Positions 36,263 to 44,457 of a stretch of 64,000 nucleotides of DNA are shown one piece after another. The position numbers were made by a program, and so were the translations under genes. The number at the start of each line of letters is the position of its first letter. The stretch's first letter is position 1. The notes under the pieces are model-generated. The model saw only the letters and a program-made list of their open reading frames with translations, ran no database searches and was not told where the DNA came from. Origin of the DNA: PALSA-911 sp963743035 (GTDB lineage: Bacteria; Pseudomonadota; Alphaproteobacteria; Acetobacterales; Acetobacteraceae); assembly GCA_963743035.1 (NCBI GenBank), contig CAVUOB010000006.1, positions 248,001 to 312,000 on the forward strand. Reading direction: 5' to 3'.

Positions 36263-37078
36263 ATGTTCGACGCTCGTCAGCTGCTGAATTCCCTGCTCGG
36301 CGGGGATGCCGCCAACAAAGTCACCGATACCGCTGCCGGCGCCGTGCAAGGCGGACAGCGCATGGCCGACCAGGCCGGCTCCGCGGTGGCGGGCGCGCTC
36401 GCCCAGGCCGGCAGGCAGTTCGAGGGCACCCAGGCCGGCAACCTGCTGAACCAGGCTGCCAAACTGGCCGGCGAGAACCCGGTGGCGACCACCGCCGGGA
36501 TGGCCGGCCTTGCGGCCCTGCTGCTCGGCACCTCGACCGGACGTTCCACGGCCGAGAATGTGGCGAAGCTTGGCGGCCTCGGCATTCTCGGCGGCCTCGC
36601 CTACAAGGCGTTCACCAACTACCAGGCCGGCAAGCCGCTGACAGCCGGCGTGCCGCTGCTGGACAGCGGCGCCGCGTCCGCGCCCGCCGCTTCCGGCTTC
36701 GCGCCGGACGATCATTCGCATGACAGCGCGCTGCTGCTGCTGCGCACGATGGTCGCCGCGGCCGCGGCGGATGGCGTGGTGGACCCGGTGGAGCGCGCGA
36801 AGATCGCCGGGCAGGTGCACCAGATGGGCCTGGACTCCGTCGCGGCTGCCTTCCTGGAGAAGGAGCTGAATTCCCCGGCGACGGCAGCCGACATCGCCGG
36901 CGAGATCGGCGGCAGGCAGGAACTGGCGGTGCAGGCCTATGCGGCGGCGCGCGCGGTCAGCGCCACGCTGTCCGCGCCGGAGCAGGCGTTCCTGCAGTCG
37001 CTGGCGCAGGCGCTGAAGCTGGACCCCGGCCTCGTCGCCCATATCGATGCCGCGGTGGCGGCGGCGCCGGCTGCCTGA
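36263..37078 (+). CDS. DUF533/TerB-like protein (YebE family)
   Basis: Encodes 271 residues. The N-terminal half has Gly/Ala-rich segments and a hydrophobic stretch around ALLLGTSTGRSTAENVAKLGGLGILGG; the C-terminal half (about 155-265) is the TerB-like alpha-helical domain with LLLRTMVAAAAADGVVDPVERAKI. DUF533 proteins such as YebE are inner-membrane associated, and some are induced by envelope stress. The start at 36263 is chosen over 36221 because GGGGGATG precedes it. It lies in the era-recO island downstream of the dimethylformamidase-like gene, on the same strand. Confidence 0.8.
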   Translation: MFDARQLLNSLLGGDAANKVTDTAAGAVQGGQRMADQAGSAVAGALAQAGRQFEGTQAGNLLNQAAKLAGENPVATTAGMAGLAALLLGTSTGRSTAENVAKLGGLGILGGLAYKAFTNYQAGKPLTAGVPLLDSGAASAPAASGFAPDDHSHDSALLLLRTMVAAAAADGVVDPVERAKIAGQVHQMGLDSVAAAFLEKELNSPATAADIAGEIGGRQELAVQAYAAARAVSATLSAPEQAFLQSLAQALKLDPGLVAHIDAAVAAAPAA

Positions 37079-37084
37079 CCCCGC

Positions 37085-37240
37085 CTAATCGCAGGGCGGC
37101 TGCTGGCCGCTCGGGCAATAGGGCTCGTCGCCGCCCGGATTGACCGCGGAGCCCGGCAGCGGCGCGACGTCGAACTGCATGTTGCTGCCGCACGCCGTGA
37201 TGGCGAAGCACAGGCACAGCATTGGGAGGAGCAGCCGCAT
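37085..37240 (-). CDS. very small lipoprotein
   Basis: Encodes 51 residues: a signal peptide ending in the lipobox ITAC near residue 17, then a short mature part rich in Pro, Gly and Cys (two more Cys in YCPSGQQPPCD). An AAGGA ribosome-binding site lies six bases upstream of the ATG. The homologue family is unknown. It converges on the DUF533 gene (6 bases between stops). Confidence 0.55.
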   Translation of the reverse strand: MRLLLPMLCLCFAITACGSNMQFDVAPLPGSAVNPGGDEPYCPSGQQPPCD

Positions 37241-37327
37241 CTGTCTATCCTTGTCCGTTACGCAGGCAGTTGGCGATGATTTCGCCCGGCACATGAACAC
37301 GCCGGGAAGCGATTTGGCAATGCCGTC

Positions 37328-37765
37328 CTATTGCGGACGCGACGTATCGAAATGGTAGCTGCAGGCCTCGCCATAGGCATCGCCGGTCAAGCCGGCGCCG
37401 ACCACCTTACCCTGCAGCCGCGCCGCCCCGGACTGGCTGGTGAAGGTTCCGTCCGGGCCGATCTGCACCAGGAAGCGCTTCACCGGCGCATAGGTCACCT
37501 GCTGCTCGGTCAGCACATAGGTGAAGCTGCGGTCGGCCACGGCCAGTTGCAGCGGGATATTGGTGCCGCACAGCATCTCCTCGGTATCGCCGGCCTCGGT
37601 GAGGTAGGCGTAGCCCTGGTACACGCCGTCCACCGCACCCGGCCCCTGCGGCTGCGCAACGGTTGGCGGCGCGGGGGCGGTCGGGGTCTGCTGCGTGCAA
37701 CTGGCGACGCAGATGCCGGCGCCGAGGGCGGCGATGAAGGACAGCCGGGGGAAAACACGATACAT
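37328..37765 (-). CDS. outer-membrane-type lipoprotein, beta-rich
   Basis: Encodes 145 residues with a lipobox VASC at about residue 22. The mature part contains VDGVYQGYAYL, GPDGTFTSQSG, LQGKVVGAGLTGDAYG and CSYHFDTSR, a pattern of glycine-punctuated strands similar to the lipoproteins at 49638 and 50072. GAGGAG precedes the ATG at 37765; an earlier in-frame Met lies in the repeat region upstream and is rejected. No named family was recognised. It lies beside repeat copy A. Confidence 0.65.
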   Translation of the reverse strand: MYRVFPRLSFIAALGAGICVASCTQQTPTAPAPPTVAQPQGPGAVDGVYQGYAYLTEAGDTEEMLCGTNIPLQLAVADRSFTYVLTEQQVTYAPVKRFLVQIGPDGTFTSQSGAARLQGKVVGAGLTGDAYGEACSYHFDTSRPQ

Positions 37766-37885
37766 GAAAGCTCCTCTGGTGATGCGGCCCGGATCCGGGG
37801 CAGGGGCGGTGAACCCGTTCCGCATCATTCTTGCAATGCGCGCCGAGTGTCCCCGATCGATGCCCCCGGCGCAAATCGCCGCGGG

Positions 37886-37993
37886 GCCTGGAGCAGGATT
37901 GGCGCAGATAGAAGCGCCAATCCTGCTCCAGGCCTTTGTTTTAGCTGGCAACTTTATCCATTCAGATGATCCCATCTGAATGGATGTTGCCCT
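37886..37993. repeat. two-hairpin intergenic repeat, copy A
   Basis: Left hairpin: perfect 20-bp arms (37886-37905 with 37914-37933) and an 8-base loop. Connector: CTTTGTTTTAGCTGGCAACTTTATC-like sequence (37934-37958). Right hairpin: ATCCATTCAGATG (37956-37968) pairs with CATCTGAATGGAT (37973-37985), enclosed by GGCAAC/GTTGCC with an unpaired TTT. Ends at the stop codon (37992-37994) of the next minus-strand gene. Copies B and C are at 39811 and 53535. Confidence 0.8.
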
Positions 37994-38447
37994 ATCGTTG
38001 CACCGCCACCCGCACGGGTATCTGCCATTTCTCCGGCGTGTCCAGCAGCACCACGAATTGATCGTATCCTTCGTAACCGGTTTGCGGCCGATAGGCAATG
38101 CGCAACTCCCCGTCGACGCCGCCCACCAAGACCTTGCCGAAATCGGGTGGCGTCGATATCCGCATGTCCGGGACCACCGGCTTGCCGCCGACCCTGTAGC
38201 GATAGCGGATCCAGCACCCCCCGCCGTCGTTGCGGATGTCCATGACGCCGTTCGGCGCCAGGAAGATCACGTTCGCGCCGCCGGCCTGTTCGCGCGCGCC
38301 GAAATCGGGCAGCAGGGCGGAACAGGATCTGGCCGGGGGCAGCGCCCTGAGCTCGGCCTCGGCGGTCATCTGCGCCTGGAAGCGCTTGCAGGCTGCCAGG
38401 CACAGCACGCAGCCCAGCAGGGCGGCCCATCCGGCCCGACGCTTCAT
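37992..38447 (-). CDS. lipoprotein with Ig/cadherin-like C-terminal motif, paralogue 1
   Basis: Encodes 151 residues. A lipobox LAAC sits near residue 20, followed by RALPPARSCSALLPDF, then MRISTPPDFGKVLVGGVDGELRIAYRP split by short loops, and GYEGYDQFVVLLDTP near the C-terminus. The spacing of Pro-Gly, RIAYRP and the GxD-F turn resembles bacterial Ig-like domains. The stop is at the edge of repeat copy A. It is a clear relative of the gene 63 bases upstream (38511), sharing ELRIAYRP and LPPAR. Function unknown; probably periplasmic or outer-membrane anchored. Confidence 0.7.
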   Translation of the reverse strand: MKRRAGWAALLGCVLCLAACKRFQAQMTAEAELRALPPARSCSALLPDFGAREQAGGANVIFLAPNGVMDIRNDGGGCWIRYRYRVGGKPVVPDMRISTPPDFGKVLVGGVDGELRIAYRPQTGYEGYDQFVVLLDTPEKWQIPVRVAVQR

Positions 38448-38510
38448 GCTTTCATTTCTCGTATGTCGGCTCCGGGTGTTTGCCCGGGTTCGTATGTCCG
38501 GGGCCGTTTG

Positions 38511-38993
38511 TCAGGATTGGCCGGTCCGGGGCGGCGGCACCACGATCACCCATACCGGGATGTCCCAGGGCTGCGGGGCATCGAAGTGGACGACGAAATA
38601 ATCGCCGCCGGTAAAGCCGGGGACAGGGCGATAGGCAATCCGCAGCTCCTCCCCGACCGTCCCGGTGCGCACCTCGCCGTGCTGCGGCGGCGTCACCAGC
38701 GACAAGGTGCCGACGGTGATCACGTCGCGGAACACGAACACGTTGCTGAGCTCGCACCACCCGCCGTCTGCGGTCATGAAGATGTCGCCGCGGGGCGGGA
38801 TGAAGGTGCCGGGCGCCACGTCGCCGGGAAAGAAGAAGCGGCCGAACAAGGGCCAGCTCGGCTGGCACAGCCTCGCCGGCGGCAATGCCTGCAACTCCGC
38901 GGCCGTGCTCTGCTGCGGCGGGGGCGGAATGTTGCAGCCCGCCACCAACGATACGGCCGCCATGCCCGCCGCCTGCCATGCTCGACGATCCAT
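38511..38993 (-). CDS. lipoprotein with Ig/cadherin-like C-terminal motif, paralogue 2
   Basis: Encodes 160 residues with a lipobox VAGC near residue 20, then a Pro-rich start (CNIPPPPQQS), LQALPPARLCQPSWPLF, LSLVTPPQHGEVRTG, GEELRIAYRPVPGFTGGDY and FVVHFDAPQPWDIPVWV. These match the order of the 37992 gene. The TPPQHGEV ... RIAYRPVPGFTGGDYF pattern resembles cadherin-like/Ig domains in secreted proteins. GGAGGG precedes the ATG. It is tandem with its paralogue and diverges from recO. Confidence 0.72.
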   Translation of the reverse strand: MDRRAWQAAGMAAVSLVAGCNIPPPPQQSTAAELQALPPARLCQPSWPLFGRFFFPGDVAPGTFIPPRGDIFMTADGGWCELSNVFVFRDVITVGTLSLVTPPQHGEVRTGTVGEELRIAYRPVPGFTGGDYFVVHFDAPQPWDIPVWVIVVPPPRTGQS

Positions 38994-39066
38994 CGCGCTC
39001 CCTCCACCGATCCCCTATCCTACCAGACATCGTCGCTTATCGTGACAGGTCAAAGGAGCAGGGCGA

Positions 39067-39813
39067 ATGGAGTGGGACGCCCCGGCGATCGTGCTGGACG
39101 CGCGGCCCTATGGCGAGGGCGACGCGGTCGTCACGGTGATCACCGGGGAGCATGGCCTGCACCGGGGTCTCGCGCGCGGCGGCGGCTCGCGCGCGGGCGC
39201 GGCGATCTGGCAGCCAGGGAATTTCCTGCTGGTGCGCTGGGTTGCCCGGCTGTCCGAGCAGCTCGGCAGCTTCACCGGCGAACTCGTGCATGCCGGCGCC
39301 GCGATGGTCATGGACGACCGGCTGGCGCTGGCCATGCTGTCCTCGCTCTGCGCGGTGACGGAGGGCGCCTTGCCCGAGCGCGAGGCCCATCCGCGCGTGT
39401 TCGACGGGCTGGTGGGGCTGATCCCCCGGCTGCCGATCGGGGAGACGCTGTTGCCCGAGCTGATTCGCTGGGAGGCGGTGCTGCTGGCCGATCTCGGCTA
39501 CGGCCTCGATCTCAGCGCCTGCGCCGTCTCCGGCGAGACGGCAGGGCTCGCCTGGGTGTCGCCGCGCAGCGGCCGGGCTGTGACCGACGCGGCGGCCAGT
39601 GCGTGGAAAAGCCGACTGTTGAGGTTGCCCGGCTTCCTGGTCGGGGGTAATGCCTCCGGCCCCGAGGACTGGCGCGACGGGCTGACCTTGACCGGGCATT
39701 TCCTGGAACGCGACGCCTTCGGCCATCACCACCGTCCGCTGCCGCAGGCACGGCGGATGCTATACGACCAGGTCGCGGCGCTTGCCGCGACTCCGGACGC
39801 GGATTCGAACTAG
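39067..39813 (+). CDS. recO: DNA repair protein RecO
   Basis: Encodes 248 residues. RecO loads RecA on SSB-coated DNA in the RecFOR pathway. An N-terminal OB-fold (MEWDAPAIVLDARPYGEGDAV, GLARGGG) is followed by the helical domain (LIRWEAVLLADLGYGLDL) and a C-terminal HHHRPLPQARRMLYDQ. Its four-cysteine zinc motif is not apparent. GGAGCAGGG precedes the ATG. It is normally close to era; here the island intervenes. The stop codon lies inside repeat copy B. Confidence 0.93.
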   Translation: MEWDAPAIVLDARPYGEGDAVVTVITGEHGLHRGLARGGGSRAGAAIWQPGNFLLVRWVARLSEQLGSFTGELVHAGAAMVMDDRLALAMLSSLCAVTEGALPEREAHPRVFDGLVGLIPRLPIGETLLPELIRWEAVLLADLGYGLDLSACAVSGETAGLAWVSPRSGRAVTDAAASAWKSRLLRLPGFLVGGNASGPEDWRDGLTLTGHFLERDAFGHHHRPLPQARRMLYDQVAALAATPDADSN

Positions 39814-39915
39814 AGCATGATCGCCGCTGACAGACGCGGCGATCATGCTCTAGGTCTTTGTTTTGGCGAGCAATTTTATCGCTCGGTTGAGTCAACCTCA
39901 AGCGATATTGCTCTA
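39811..39915. repeat. two-hairpin intergenic repeat, copy B
   Basis: Left hairpin: perfect 17-bp arms (39811-39827 with 39836-39852) and an 8-base loop. Connector GGTCTTTGTTTTGGC (39853-39867). Right hairpin: ATCGCT (39878-39883) pairs with AGCGAT (39901-39906) and GGTTGA with TCAACC inside, closed by GAGCAA/TTGCTC. The TAG stop of recO is the first three bases of the left arm. Its role could include transcription termination before parC. Same layout as copies A and C. Confidence 0.8.
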
Positions 39916-39934
39916 GACCACCAGGGATACAGCT

Positions 39935-42154
39935 ATGCCAGACGATCTGATCGGCAACATCCAGGACGCCAGCCTGTCGGAGGCGCTGAGCGAGCGCTAC
40001 CTGGCCTATGCGCTGTCCACGATCATGTCCCGCTCGCTGCCGGATGTGCGCGACGGGCTGAAGCCGGTGCACCGGCGGCTGGTCTACGCCATGCACCAGC
40101 TCAAGCTCGACCCCAATGCGGCGTTCAAGAAATGCGCCCGCGTGGTCGGCGACGTCATGGGTAAGTTCCATCCGCATGGCGACGCCTCGATCTACGACGC
40201 CCTGGTGCGCCTGGCGCAGGAATTCGCCGCCCGCTACCCGCTGGTCGAGGGCCAGGGCAATTTCGGCAATATCGACGGCGATAACGCCGCGGCCATGCGT
40301 TACACGGAAGCCCGGCTGACCGAGGTCGCCAAGGCTCTGCTGGCCGGCATCGACGAGGACGCGATCGACTTCCGCCCGACCTATGACGGCGAGGAGAGCG
40401 AGCCGGTGGTGCTGCCCGGCGCGTTCCCGAACCTGCTGGCGAACGGCTCGGCAGGCATCGCCGTGGGCATGGCGACCTCGATCCCGCCGCATAATGCCGG
40501 CGAGGTCTGCGCCGCCGCCATCCACCTGATCGCCCATCCGGATGCCAGCACCGCCGATTTGCTGGTGCATATGCCCGGCCCCGATTTCCCCACCGGCGGG
40601 CTGATGGTGGAGGAGCGCGCCTCCATCCTGTCGGCCTACGAGACCGGCCGCGGCGGCTTTCGCGTGCGCGCCAAATACACGGTGGAGAAGGGCAAGCACG
40701 GCACCTGGCAGATCGTGGTCTCGGAGATCCCGTACCAGGTGCAGAAGAACCGCCTGATCGAGCAGATCGCCCAGCTCATGGAGGAGAAGAAGCTGCCGCT
40801 GCTGGGCGATGTCCGCGACGAGAGCACCGAGGACGTGCGCCTGGTGCTGGAGCCGAAGACCCGCGGCGTGGAGCCCGAGGTGCTGATGGAGACGTTGTTC
40901 CGCGCCACCGCCCTGGAGGGGCGGTTCTCGCTGAACATGAACGTGCTGGACGCGACGCGCACGCCGGGGGTGATGAACCTGAAGGAAGTGCTCAGCGCCT
41001 GGCTGACGCATCGCGCCGAGGTGCTGGTCCGCCGATCCAACCACCGCCTGGCCGCCATCGACCGGCGGATAGAGGTGCTGGAAGGCTATCTGGCGGTCTA
41101 TCTGAACCTCGATGAGGTGATCCGCATCATCCGCGAGGAGGACGAGCCGAAGCCGGCGCTGATCCGGCGGTTCGAGCTGTCGGACGCCCAGGCGGAGGCG
41201 ATTCTGAACATGCGCCTGCGCAGCCTGCGCCGCCTGGAGGAAATGGAGATCCGCAAGGAGCACGCCAACCTGACCAAGGAGCGCAAGCAGCTCCAGGCGC
41301 TGCTCGGCAGCGAAAAGCTCCGCTGGGCGAAGATCACCGAGGAGCTGGAGGAGACGCGGAAGAAATTCGGCTCCGGCGCGCTCGGCGCCCGCCGCACCGA
41401 ACTGGGCGACGCGCCGGTGGTCATGGAAGTGAGCACCGAGGCCTTCGTCGAGCGCGAGCCGATCACGCTGATCCTGTCCGAGAAAGGCTGGGTGCGCACG
41501 GTGAAGGGGCACATCGCCGACGGGTCCGACCTGAAATTCAAGGAAGGCGACCGGCTGAAATTGCTCTTGCCCTGCCAGACCACCGACCGCCTCTGCCTGT
41601 TCGGCACCAATGGCCGCGCCTACACGCTGAAGGCCGCCGACCTGCCGCGCGGGCGCGGCGACGGCCAGCCGGTGCGGCTGCTGGCGGACCTGACCAACGA
41701 GGACGACGTCGCGGCGCTGTTCATCCCCAACGAGGCGGGAAAATACCTGGTCGCGTCCTCCGGCGGGCGCGGCTTTGTGGTCGCCGGCAGCGAGCTGCTG
41801 GCGGAAAAGCGCACCGGGCGCACGATCCTGAACCTGAAGCCGGGCGAGGAGGCGGCGGTCTGCGTGCCCGTGAACGGCGGCGACCATGTCGCGGTCATCG
41901 GCACCGGGCGCAAGCTCTTGGTATTCCCGCTGGAGCAGGTGCCGGAACTGACCCGCGGGGCGGGGGTGATCCTGCAGCGCTACAAGGATGGCGGGCTGTC
42001 GGACGCGCGCGTCTTCGCCATTGCCGACGGCCTGACCTGGCGCCTCGGCGAGAAGACCCGCACGGAAACCAACCTGCGCGAATGGCTCGGCGAGCGCGGC
42101 CAGGCCGGGCGGATGCCGCCGAGCGGCTTCCCGAAATCCAACCGCTTCGACTGA
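39935..42154 (+). CDS. parC: DNA topoisomerase IV subunit A
   Basis: Encodes 739 residues. ParC with ParE decatenates chromosomes. The breakage-reunion domain is visible (RSLPDVRDGLKPVHRRLVY; active Tyr at about 123 in AMRYTEARLTE) and the C-terminal beta-propeller is short. GyrA-box QRRGGKG-type motifs were not seen, and an adjacent recO fits ParC context. parE is not in the window. The start is ATG at 39935, with the preceding gap occupied by repeat copy B. Confidence 0.95.
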   Translation: MPDDLIGNIQDASLSEALSERYLAYALSTIMSRSLPDVRDGLKPVHRRLVYAMHQLKLDPNAAFKKCARVVGDVMGKFHPHGDASIYDALVRLAQEFAARYPLVEGQGNFGNIDGDNAAAMRYTEARLTEVAKALLAGIDEDAIDFRPTYDGEESEPVVLPGAFPNLLANGSAGIAVGMATSIPPHNAGEVCAAAIHLIAHPDASTADLLVHMPGPDFPTGGLMVEERASILSAYETGRGGFRVRAKYTVEKGKHGTWQIVVSEIPYQVQKNRLIEQIAQLMEEKKLPLLGDVRDESTEDVRLVLEPKTRGVEPEVLMETLFRATALEGRFSLNMNVLDATRTPGVMNLKEVLSAWLTHRAEVLVRRSNHRLAAIDRRIEVLEGYLAVYLNLDEVIRIIREEDEPKPALIRRFELSDAQAEAILNMRLRSLRRLEEMEIRKEHANLTKERKQLQALLGSEKLRWAKITEELEETRKKFGSGALGARRTELGDAPVVMEVSTEAFVEREPITLILSEKGWVRTVKGHIADGSDLKFKEGDRLKLLLPCQTTDRLCLFGTNGRAYTLKAADLPRGRGDGQPVRLLADLTNEDDVAALFIPNEAGKYLVASSGGRGFVVAGSELLAEKRTGRTILNLKPGEEAAVCVPVNGGDHVAVIGTGRKLLVFPLEQVPELTRGAGVILQRYKDGGLSDARVFAIADGLTWRLGEKTRTETNLREWLGERGQAGRMPPSGFPKSNRFD

Positions 42155-42318
42155 AGCGCGGCTGCGTGCCGGGGGAATTTTCTCCCGCGGCCGCAACGGT
42201 GGGACATGGCAATAGTGGGGGCATAGCAACGGTAGGCCTGCCTGTGATACAGCGCATGCGCGAAGCTGGCCGGAAGTGCCGGCGCCAGCCAAGCGATAAA
42301 AACAGGGAGAAAGCCTTC

Positions 42319-43560
42319 ATGCAGTTTTCACGTCGCGGCCTGCTGGGTAGCGCCGCAGCCTTGTCCGCCGTCCCGGTGATCGGGGCGCGCGCCCAGGGCA
42401 CGGCAGGGGCCGCCAGGCCGAAGATCAAGATCGGGGTGCTGACCGACCTGTCGGGCACCTATCGCGACAACACCGGTCCGACCTCGGTCGCCGCGACCAA
42501 GCTGGCGCTGCTGGATTTCGACGTGTCCGGCAAGGGCTACGACATCGAGGTCGTAGCCGCCGACCACCAGAACAAGCCAGATGTGGCGGTGTCGATCGCG
42601 CGCCAATGGATCGACAGCGACGGCGTGGACGTCATCGCGGACGTGCCGACCTCCTCGGTGGCGCTGGCGGTGGGCGAGGTCACGCGCCAGAAGGACAAGA
42701 TCATGCTGAACGCGTCGGCCACGGTGTCGACGCTGACCGACGGCCAATGCAGCCCCAACACCATCGTCTGGAGCTTCGACACCTACGAGAACGCGGTTTC
42801 CACCGGCAGCGCGGTGGTGAAGAAGGGCGGCAATTCCTGGTTTTTCATCACCGCCAACTACGCCTTCGGCGCCTCGCTGGAAGAGTTGACCAGCGACGTG
42901 GTGAAGAAGGCCGGCGGCAAGGTGGTGGGCGCGCTGCGCTATCCGTTCCCGGAAACCACCGATTTCTCGTCCTTCCTGCAGCAGGCCGGCGCCAGCGGCG
43001 CCAAGGTCCTGGGCCTGGCGAATGCCGGCGCCGATACCGAGAACTGCATCAAGCAGGCGAAGGAATTCGGCCTGGACAAGTCGATGACGATCGCGCCGAT
43101 GCTGCTGTTCCTGCAGAACGTGCACGCCATCGGCCTGGAGATGGGGCAGGGGCTGATCGGCACCGAGACGTTCTACTGGGACCGGGACGCCGGCACGCGC
43201 GCCTTTACCAAGCGCCTGCTGCCGTTCTCGCCGAAGAACTATCCCAACGAGGCGCATGCGAGCTCCTATTCCAGCACGCTGCACTATCTGAAGACCGTCG
43301 CCGCCATGGGCCCGGCGGAAGCCAAGAAGAGCGGTGCTGCGACGATCGCCCGCATGAAGGCGATGCCGACCGAGGACGATGCATTCGGCAAGGGCTCCAT
43401 CCGCGCCGATGGACGCGGCGCCTTCCCGGCCTATCTGGTCCAGGTGAAGAAGCCGTCCGAGAGCAAGTATCCGTGGGACTACTACACGATCCTGGCCACC
43501 ACCCCGGCGGCGGAGGTGCTGCATCCCCTGAACCCGAAATGTGACTTCAAGGTCGGGTAG
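42319..43560 (+). CDS. ABC transporter substrate-binding protein, branched-chain-amino-acid type
   Basis: Encodes 413 residues. It has a Tat-type signal (QFSRRGLLGSAAALSAVP) and a periplasmic-binding type I fold beginning KIGVLTDLSGTYRD. The Leu/Ile/Val-type family (LivK/PF13458) binds amino acids, amides, or aromatic or fatty acids. The start at 42319 is chosen because GGGAGA precedes it and the leader begins there. Downstream there are no permease or ATPase genes, only a palindromic repeat and a converging gene, so the transporter must be encoded elsewhere. Confidence 0.88.
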   Translation: MQFSRRGLLGSAAALSAVPVIGARAQGTAGAARPKIKIGVLTDLSGTYRDNTGPTSVAATKLALLDFDVSGKGYDIEVVAADHQNKPDVAVSIARQWIDSDGVDVIADVPTSSVALAVGEVTRQKDKIMLNASATVSTLTDGQCSPNTIVWSFDTYENAVSTGSAVVKKGGNSWFFITANYAFGASLEELTSDVVKKAGGKVVGALRYPFPETTDFSSFLQQAGASGAKVLGLANAGADTENCIKQAKEFGLDKSMTIAPMLLFLQNVHAIGLEMGQGLIGTETFYWDRDAGTRAFTKRLLPFSPKNYPNEAHASSYSSTLHYLKTVAAMGPAEAKKSGAATIARMKAMPTEDDAFGKGSIRADGRGAFPAYLVQVKKPSESKYPWDYYTILATTPAAEVLHPLNPKCDFKVG

Positions 43561-43576
43561 ACAAGCTCGTATCCAA

Positions 43577-43650
43577 CCCTCTCCCCCGCTCGGGGGAGAG
43601 GGCAGGGTGAGGGGGAGCAGGGTGAGGGGGAGACGCAAGGGTGAGGGGGT
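43577..43650. repeat. C/G-rich palindrome with tandem tail
   Basis: A perfect 11-bp stem (CCCTCTCCCCC at 43577-43587 with GGGGGAGAGGG at 43592-43602; loop GCTC) is followed by three near-repeats of CAGGGTGAGGGGG. It is the same element as the pair at 9123-9230. It lies between the converging stops of the substrate-binding protein and bpt, where it could act as a terminator. Confidence 0.7.
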
Positions 43651-44424
43651 TTACCCCGCCGGCTCTGAAACCATCGCCTCCACGCCGCTCGGCGCCAGTT
43701 CGGCATCCGTCAGCACGCGCCAAGTGCCGCCCATCAGGATCTCGCTCGGGCGGAAGCGCGCCTTGTAGGCCATCTTCCGGCTCTCCGGCACCCAGTAGCC
43801 GAGATACACATAGGGCAGGCCGAGCGCCCTGGTGCGCTCGATCAGCCACAGGATCGTGTAGGTGCCGAGCGAGCGCTTATCGAGGCCGGGGGCAAAGAAG
43901 CTGTACACCGCCGACAGGCCGTCGCCCAGCTTGTCGGCCAGGCAGGCACCGATCAGCCGGTCGTCGGGGTCGCGGAATTCGGCGATGAAGGTCTCGATCG
44001 GCGTGTCCTCGACCATGGCGCGGTAGTCGTAGAAGCTCATGGTCGCCATGTCGCCGTCGCCGTGGCGCATCTGCTGGTAGCGCTGGAACAGCTGGAACTG
44101 CTCCGCCGTGGCGCGGGGCGCTACCTCGAACCCGTCCAGCCCGGCATTCGCCTTGGCGATCCGGCGCAGCGTGCGGTCTGGGCGGAAGCTGGCGACGGGG
44201 ATGCGGATCGGCACGCAGGCCTGGCAGGACGGGCAGACCGGGGCATAGGCGATGTTGTGGCTGCGGCGGAAGCCGGCGCGCGACAGCCGGTCATGCACCG
44301 CTTCCGCGTCCGGGCCGGTGATCTCGGTGACGACCTTGCGTTCCGTCCGGCCCGCAACGTAGGGGCAGGGCAGGGGCGCGGTGGTATAGAAGAACTGCGG
44401 CCGGCGCGGCGATTTGTATGTCAT
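43651..44424 (-). CDS. bpt: aspartate/glutamate leucyltransferase
   Basis: Encodes 257 residues of the arginyl/leucyl-tRNA protein transferase family. Bpt attaches leucine to proteins with N-terminal Asp or Glu, marking them for ClpAP through ClpS. Visible: CPYVAGRTERKVVTEI at the N-terminus, CPSCQACVPIRI, SFYDYRAMVEDTP, and GYWVPESRKMAYKARF near the C-terminus, all typical. ClpS is not in the window. It is the last gene of a minus-strand run with the RDD and penicillin-acylase genes. Confidence 0.92.
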   Translation of the reverse strand: MTYKSPRRPQFFYTTAPLPCPYVAGRTERKVVTEITGPDAEAVHDRLSRAGFRRSHNIAYAPVCPSCQACVPIRIPVASFRPDRTLRRIAKANAGLDGFEVAPRATAEQFQLFQRYQQMRHGDGDMATMSFYDYRAMVEDTPIETFIAEFRDPDDRLIGACLADKLGDGLSAVYSFFAPGLDKRSLGTYTILWLIERTRALGLPYVYLGYWVPESRKMAYKARFRPSEILMGGTWRVLTDAELAPSGVEAMVSEPAG

Positions 44425-44457
44425 CTGTGCGGTGTGGCGAGGTTCATCCGAACGGCT

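Noticed and set aside
39512..42292. A 926-codon open frame on the minus strand across parC
   Set aside because: It is antisense to parC, has no recognisable domain and an arginine/glutamine/histidine-rich composition typical of shadow frames in GC-rich genes. parC is certain.
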